From positions 124,001 to 188,000 of the forward strand of contig NZ_JAAMPF010000016.1 of assembly GCF_011074795.1 (NCBI RefSeq): 64,000 nucleotides of DNA, read 5' to 3'. Every line of letters begins with the position of its first letter. The first letter of the stretch is position 1. Shown one piece after another: positions 59,563 to 64,000 of this stretch. The position numbers and the translations under genes are program-made. This stretch comes from Marinobacter salicampi (GTDB lineage Bacteria; Pseudomonadota; Gammaproteobacteria; Pseudomonadales; Oleiphilaceae). Under the pieces are notes generated by a model. It was not told where the DNA came from. It did not search any database and worked only from the letters and a program-made list of their open reading frames with translations.

Positions 59563-61248
59563 ATGAGAGCCAACCTGATGATCCGCAACCTCAAAGCCCA
59601 AGGCCAGGATTTCGAGTGGTACCCCACGACCGCCAGCATGATCGAGTGCGTGAGCGCCGACATCCGCAAGAAGATGTCAGTGTTTAACGAAGATCCGCTA
59701 GAGAAGATCTCAGTGCTCGACTGTGGGGCCGGTGACGGGCGAGTGTTGGAGGCTCTGACAAACGGTGACCGTTTTGCCATCGAGAAATCCCAGTTGCTCA
59801 TTGACGCTCAAGACGCCTCCGTGATCACCATCGGTACCGACCTGATGCAACAGGAGCTGATCACAAAGCGCGTTGATGTGATCTTCTCCAACCCGCCCTA
59901 CTCTGAATTTGGTGGGTGGGCCCGGAAGATCGTCGGGGAGGCTAGCGCCAAGTTGGTGTACCTGGTGGTTCCGGAACGTTGGGCGAAAGATGAATTGCTG
60001 CAGTTAATTCTAAAAGATCGCAAAGCCGAGGCCGAGGTCATTGGTACGTTCGATTTCACCAGCCCAGATGCCGACCGCCCGGCTCGTGCCCGCGTCAACA
60101 TCCTTTCGATCCAGCTGGCCTATACGGGTACATTGCACCATGGCGGGCGCTCGCAGGGGCTTAAAACGGACCCATTCGATAAGTGGTTCAACGAAAATTT
60201 CAAACCTAATGCCAGCAAAGCCGCACACGGTAACTTGAACCCTGCTGACGCCCTCAAGAACCAGGTGAAACAGCGGGTCAGCCATGGCCAGGAGCTGGTC
60301 GCCGCGAACGGTCTGGTTCAGGCACTTGAGGCTTTCTATCACGAGGATATGGAAAAGCTGCTTGGGGATTACACCCGGATCTGTGAGCTGGATTCAGGCC
60401 TACTCTACGAAATGGGGGTGAATACGGAAGCCCTTGCGAAAGGACTCAAGCTTAAAATCACCTCGCTTAAAGACGCATTCTGGCGTGAACTCTTCTCAAA
60501 TCTGGAGAACGTTACTTCCCGGCTGACTGCGGATACTCGGAAAACCATGCTGGACAAGTTGAACGACAGCACACACATCGATTTTTCAGCGGCCAACGTT
60601 CATGGACTCTTGAGCTGGGTTATCAAGAATTGTAATAACTATTATGAATCTCAGTTGATTGGTCTGGTCAAGCGCATGACCCGTCAGGCCAACGTCGTCA
60701 GCTACAATTCGAATGAGAAAGTGTTTACCCACGAAGCCTGGCGCTATGGCAACCAGCCCGATATCGAGCGCTATGGACTGGAATACCGCATTGTTCTGGA
60801 GCTGTATCAGGCGATCTGCGACTCCAGCTGCGGGCTAAGCGACTATGCCGGAACCCTTCTTAACGACATAGCGACCGTTGCCAACAATCTTGGGTTTGAT
60901 ACGACAGGCCAAAACCGGGCCCAAGATTTCTCCTGGGAGTCCGGCAAAAAGGTCAACTTCATGTTCCTGGATCACAAAACAGGTGAGGAGGCCGTGCTTT
61001 TTGAGGCAAAGGCGTTCAAAAAAGGCACCGTTCATATCAAATTGAATCAGCGATTCGCCTGTAAGCTAAACACAGAGTTTGGAAGAATGATGGGCTGGCT
61101 GCGCACGGCTCAAGATGCGTGCGATGAAATGGATGTGCCCATGGATATTGCCAACGAGGCCTTTGGCTCAAACCTGCAGCTGACGGCCAACCATGTCGCG
61201 TTGCTGGCCGGCCCTGAGCGTAATGACATCGCACAGGAGGCCGCGTGA
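59563..61248 (+). CDS. DUF4942-type N6-adenine DNA methyltransferase
   Basis: From ATG 59563 (GGAG upstream) the product is 561 residues. The SAM motif VLDCGAGDGRVLEAL (about residues 50-65) and the catalytic DVIFSNPPYSEFGGW (about 105-120) define an amino-methyltransferase of the NPPY type. From about residue 260 onward the helical region with ELFSNLENVTSRL, INFSAANVHGLL-like and FTHEAWRYGN matches the DUF4942 domain that accompanies such enzymes on plasmids and phages. No restriction partner is adjacent. It may protect the element's DNA or regulate it. Confidence 0.82.
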   Translation: MRANLMIRNLKAQGQDFEWYPTTASMIECVSADIRKKMSVFNEDPLEKISVLDCGAGDGRVLEALTNGDRFAIEKSQLLIDAQDASVITIGTDLMQQELITKRVDVIFSNPPYSEFGGWARKIVGEASAKLVYLVVPERWAKDELLQLILKDRKAEAEVIGTFDFTSPDADRPARARVNILSIQLAYTGTLHHGGRSQGLKTDPFDKWFNENFKPNASKAAHGNLNPADALKNQVKQRVSHGQELVAANGLVQALEAFYHEDMEKLLGDYTRICELDSGLLYEMGVNTEALAKGLKLKITSLKDAFWRELFSNLENVTSRLTADTRKTMLDKLNDSTHIDFSAANVHGLLSWVIKNCNNYYESQLIGLVKRMTRQANVVSYNSNEKVFTHEAWRYGNQPDIERYGLEYRIVLELYQAICDSSCGLSDYAGTLLNDIATVANNLGFDTTGQNRAQDFSWESGKKVNFMFLDHKTGEEAVLFEAKAFKKGTVHIKLNQRFACKLNTEFGRMMGWLRTAQDACDEMDVPMDIANEAFGSNLQLTANHVALLAGPERNDIAQEAA

Positions 61249-61661
61249 GCAAGTTTAAGAACAATATGCAGGTTCTGGCACCCGGTGGGGTAGCGGTCAC
61301 AACCTGCGCTGCTGAGGAGCGCGACGGCCAGCCCTGGTGGTGGACCTCAGACGCCAATGGCGTTGAGGAAAAGTGGCCTGAGTCCGAGCTTATCCCCTTG
61401 CTCGACGCACCGAGCCTCGCCGATATCGAGACCAGCCGATATGAGGTATCGGCACGAACCCTGAAGGTAGAGGCAGTCAGCCCTGGTAAGGAATCACATA
61501 GTTTGAAACTGGGACCGGGCATCCGGGTTACCCATATACCGACGGGCCTTACCGTCGAGCACGTCAAATATCGGAGCCAGCACCAGAACCGGGACCGGGC
61601 CCTGCATATCCTTAGGTCGCGCCTGGTGCAGCTGCGAAGAACAGAAGCAGGAGAGAAATGA
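61245..61661 (+). CDS. Release-factor-like protein without GGQ
   Basis: The product is 138 residues and overlaps the methyltransferase by four bases. The C-terminal part, IRVTHIPTGLTVEHVKYRSQ followed by HQNRDRALHILRSRL, is unmistakably like the segment after the GGQ loop in class I release factors (VRITHIPTGIVV..RSQxxNxxxAL..L). The GGQ itself is absent; the stretch before is SHSLKLGPG. The N-terminal half is unrelated (WWWTSDANGVEEKW). It could bind ribosomes or rRNA without hydrolysis. Confidence 0.65.
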   Translation: MSKFKNNMQVLAPGGVAVTTCAAEERDGQPWWWTSDANGVEEKWPESELIPLLDAPSLADIETSRYEVSARTLKVEAVSPGKESHSLKLGPGIRVTHIPTGLTVEHVKYRSQHQNRDRALHILRSRLVQLRRTEAGEK

Positions 61662-62068
61662 TGCTTTATTGGATATGGCTTGTGGGTTTGATGACGGTGT
61701 CCCTGGGCCTTATCGTTAAAGGCTTCAGATTCGTTGAAAAGACGTTTCAGGTCCGGACGTGCGACGGCCCAGGCTATCTGCTTATGGCTGTGGTTGTTGC
61801 AGTTATAGCGATCGCATTGACGCTCCCAGTCCACCTTTTACCTCTGTATGACGCCTTAACTTCTGTACTACCGGATCGCGGCTCTTATATTCACGATTTG
61901 ACCCTCTGGACGATTGTTCTCATCGCTTCCCTGGGGCTGGTACTCGCGCCACTACTGATCACGTACAGACTGCACCCAAAACGGCTGAGAACCGAAATGA
62001 TGAATCGTTTGTTATCCGACACTGAAACTACATACAAGCCCCGAGAATCAGCTAATGCAACTGAGTAA
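61658..62068 (+). CDS. Unrecognised membrane protein
   Basis: The product is 136 residues, starting in the ATGATG overlap with the previous stop. Three to four transmembrane segments (IWLVGLMTVSLGLIV, LLMAVVVAVIAIALTL, LWTIVLIASLGLVLAPLL). It overlaps the next gene by 14 bases. Confidence 0.6.
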   Translation: MMLYWIWLVGLMTVSLGLIVKGFRFVEKTFQVRTCDGPGYLLMAVVVAVIAIALTLPVHLLPLYDALTSVLPDRGSYIHDLTLWTIVLIASLGLVLAPLLITYRLHPKRLRTEMMNRLLSDTETTYKPRESANATE

Positions 62069-62357
62069 CCCTCACGAAATGACATCCAGCGAGCTTGTGG
62101 CCGGGGACAGAGAGCTGACTTACAGGTTCTGGCAGACCATGCTGACCGCAGCTGTTCCGTTCCTGGTGTTCGTAGCAATATTGACCGGTACTCTCCCGGT
62201 GCCGATCGATCCTGAGCAAAATCCAGTGCTGTCTCAGCTTGCCGACATAATCATCATTGCAGGGGCATTCATCTCAGGAATCGGTGGGCTGCTCTTAACC
62301 TTCGCAATCGGCAAGGTACAACGCGAGATCCGCATCGAGCTGGCAAACCGGAAGTAG
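62055..62357 (+). CDS. Unrecognised membrane protein
   Basis: The product is 100 residues with two transmembrane helices (MLTAAVPFLVFVAILTGTL and IIIIAGAFISGIGGLLLTFAI) and a basic end. It is translationally coupled to the previous membrane protein; the two may form a complex. Confidence 0.6.
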   Translation: MQLSNPHEMTSSELVAGDRELTYRFWQTMLTAAVPFLVFVAILTGTLPVPIDPEQNPVLSQLADIIIIAGAFISGIGGLLLTFAIGKVQREIRIELANRK

Positions 62358-62519
62358 ACAACTAATGACTAAAGCGTTTACGAAACGTCCGGGGTTGAGT
62401 ATAGGCAACGATTGCATCCAGTGAAGCTGGGACAGTTGCATATTTGATAAACGTGAAATGATAACAATCAAATGCAGCGGACATTACCGGCCATCCGAAT
62501 GGAAAACACTGGAGTAGTT

Positions 62520-62924
62520 ATGGATAATCTCGACATCTCAGCCGCCCCGAAAGGTTTCTCGTGGCATAGCCAGACTTGGTATGGGCCGGCCCAGCCGATC
62601 GAGAGCGGCGCGATGGACATGCTTAATATCGGGTTTTACCCGATCGAAGGCGGGACGACCGGCGAGTTCATGATTCAGTGGTTTGATAGCGGGTTTTATA
62701 ACCGGAAAGTACCCCGTCTGATGGTCCATAGCGATGGGTGGAAGGCCCTTGCTGACATGCCCGAGCTGATCCAGCTGCTGGCCAAGATAGGGAATGACTT
62801 CCCCACGCCCGAAGAGGTCGTAGACGGTCTTTTAGCACTGAGGTTCAGGGACAACACCAGGAGAGAAGCCCCAGCTATCGCAAGACTCGATCTATCCGAA
62901 GGTTTTGATTATGAAAAAGCGTAA
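62520..62924 (+). CDS. Unrecognised protein
   Basis: The product is 134 residues from ATG 62520 (GGAG nine bases upstream). Aromatic-rich N-terminal half (GFSWHSQTWYGPAQ, MIQWFDSGFYNRK) and a helical second half. No domain recognised. Overlaps the next gene by 14 bases. Confidence 0.6.
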   Translation: MDNLDISAAPKGFSWHSQTWYGPAQPIESGAMDMLNIGFYPIEGGTTGEFMIQWFDSGFYNRKVPRLMVHSDGWKALADMPELIQLLAKIGNDFPTPEEVVDGLLALRFRDNTRREAPAIARLDLSEGFDYEKA

Positions 62925-63150
62925 ATTTTATCCTCACCAAGTAGCCAAACGTTTAACCCGTAGAAAGCCTGAAACACTGAACCCAAGTGAACGAGCTGCG
63001 CTCCATTTCTTCGCGAGAAGGGGACGCAAAATGGGCGTCAGCATTCATATCGCCCGAACGGACCCCACTGACATCAAAAGAGCAAGCAATGAAGAGGCTG
63101 CGGCTATCCTATCTAACGCAAACCAGAGAATTCGGATGTGCATTCAGTGA
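62911..63150 (+). CDS. Small basic protein
   Basis: The product is 79 residues, strongly basic (MKKRKFYPHQVAKRLTRRKP), with a helical end. Likely nucleic-acid binding by composition alone. No family recognised. Confidence 0.5.
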   Translation: MKKRKFYPHQVAKRLTRRKPETLNPSERAALHFFARRGRKMGVSIHIARTDPTDIKRASNEEAAAILSNANQRIRMCIQ

Positions 63151-63176
63151 TGGGAAACGGAAGACCGAGAGGGTCT

Positions 63177-63377
63177 ATGACAAAAGCTGCAAAAACGATC
63201 TGTAAGATCCTGATGCCGGTCTTCGCCGTGATGAGTGCTGGCACCCTGATAATTGGATTTGCACAGCCGATCGAGGCGGTTGAACAGAAGGCAATCTACC
63301 TAGTGGCGACCTTGATTCTGATGGGACTGAGCTATCTAAGTTGGCACTGGACCTCTGAACCTAAAAGCCAGCTCTAA
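63177..63377 (+). CDS. Small membrane protein
   Basis: The product is 66 residues with two transmembrane helices (ILMPVFAVMSAGTLIIGFA; IYLVATLILMGLSYLSWHW). GAGGG precedes the ATG. Function unknown. Confidence 0.5.
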   Translation: MTKAAKTICKILMPVFAVMSAGTLIIGFAQPIEAVEQKAIYLVATLILMGLSYLSWHWTSEPKSQL

Positions 63378-63398
63378 TTGTGGAAAACGAGGACCGAC

Positions 63399-63698
63399 AT
63401 GTTTACGAGCAAGCACGAATCGCAACTAGCGATTGAAAAGGAAAAGACGGCGAAAGCGCTTTCACTGGCCATGATCGATAAAAGTGACCCCTCGACGATT
63501 CGGACCGTCACAACCGCATCTAACGTAAAGGCAGTAATCCACCTCAGTTTGATCAAGAGCGTAATTCAAGAGGAAAAGGGGTGGTATTACAACGATCCTG
63601 AGCGAGATACGTTACTGATTCACTATCTCGACGGAACCTGGGTGCGTCTTGAAATGAGGGTGGAGGATTTCGCAAGCCAGACTGGCCTTAATGCGTAA
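63399..63698 (+). CDS. Unrecognised protein
   Basis: The product is 99 residues from ATG 63399 (GAGG upstream). Mixed alpha/beta with KAVIHLSLIKSVIQEEKGWYY and LLIHYLDGTWVRLEMRVEDF. No family recognised. Confidence 0.5.
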   Translation: MFTSKHESQLAIEKEKTAKALSLAMIDKSDPSTIRTVTTASNVKAVIHLSLIKSVIQEEKGWYYNDPERDTLLIHYLDGTWVRLEMRVEDFASQTGLNA

Positions 63699-63759
63699 TT
63701 GGAAGATGGCTTATGGATACGATTTAACGGCCCTGCACATTTACATGAGAGTATCACTG

Positions 63760-64000
63760 ATGAAGACAATAATACTCGCAACCGTGGCCACCTGCGCCGC
63801 TCTCTCAATGCAGGCGCATGCCTTTGGAGGCGATCCCGTGGTATCGGTGGCTCCAGATGCCTTCAGTCGGGCAGATTTCTCGGTCAAGATAGTCATTGAA
63901 TCGCAAGCTGATGAAACCTGGTTCGTCACCGGCCTTTGCCAGAAAGTCACCCATGAGCCTGATAAGATTGTCCGCTTCATTCCTGATGGCCAGTTCTCAA
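63760..64000 (+). CDS. Exported protein, N-terminal part (runs off the right edge)
   Basis: ATG 63760 opens a frame with no stop to the window end (80 codons). The start MKTIILATVATCAALSMQAH and AFG is a signal peptide. The mature part begins GDPVVSVAPDAFSRADFSVK. An in-frame ATG at 63745 is also possible. No family recognised from this length. Confidence 0.55.
   Translation, partial: MKTIILATVATCAALSMQAHAFGGDPVVSVAPDAFSRADFSVKIVIESQADETWFVTGLCQKVTHEPDKIVRFIPDGQFS

Noticed and set aside
1..64000. rRNA, tRNA, complete insertion sequences
   Set aside because: I looked for conserved rRNA segments, tRNA T-loops (GGTTCGANNCC with CCA-type ends) and transposase motifs and saw none; this is by eye only.

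Overview
This window is accessory DNA from a conjugative replicon, most likely a large plasmid or an integrative conjugative element of a marine gammaproteobacterium (Marinobacter/Halomonas-like by gene content and mid-50s GC; this host guess is an inference). I found no rRNA or tRNA genes, no intact transposase and no housekeeping genes.

Layout. 1-2.5 kb: a YbcO-like nuclease, an unknown repeat protein and a gene-poor stretch with phased dyads. 2.3-3.6 kb: a Tus-family replication-terminator protein. Its promoter region carries two inverted 19-bp Ter-like sites, which together look like a minimal fork trap. 3.6-11.6 kb: a tightly overlapping SMC/condensin defence-type operon (JetD/MksG, JetC/MksB, JetA/MksF and JetB/MksE homologues in that order), followed by a UvrD-like helicase. 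11.7-14.8 kb: three exported or lipoprotein genes on the minus strand. 14.9-20.8 kb: traF-traH-traG of an F-type conjugation system. 20.9-24.8 kb (minus strand): two small membrane proteins, then an operon parM - parR-like - lytic transglycosylase - FlhD-like - FlhC-like. A MobI-like gene is divergent from it at 25.3 kb, across a repeat-rich intergenic region that is the best oriT/centromere candidate. The set traF/H/G + FlhCD-type activator + Slt + ParM + MobI strongly recalls the IncA/C plasmids (AcaCD) and SXT/R391 ICEs (SetCD), so this element appears to be a distant relative.

26-64 kb is a long accessory arm of mostly small, plus-strand, unrecognised genes. Recognisable ones are a YdjM-like membrane hydrolase, MazG-like NTPase, KfrA, an ERCC4/XPF-type nuclease with helix-hairpin-helix, a Xre/RES toxin-antitoxin pair, a large lipoprotein, exported endonuclease I, an SRAP/HMCES-like protein, a StbDE/RelBE toxin-antitoxin pair flanked by inverted 15-bp repeats, a DUF2971 protein, a DUF4942 adenine methyltransferase and a release-factor-like protein without GGQ. 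Several broken genes (C5 methyltransferase, tyrosine recombinase, dual-specificity phosphatase, paralogue fragments) mark recombination scars.

A promoter-like motif, TTGCRTTTT-N8-GCGATAAG, recurs at an invariant spacing upstream of at least nine genes on both strands, with weaker copies before several more. It usually lies 27-40 or 63-68 bases before the start codon. It ties the accessory genes, the lipoprotein operon and perhaps parM into one regulon whose regulator is unknown; the FlhCD-like pair is one candidate.
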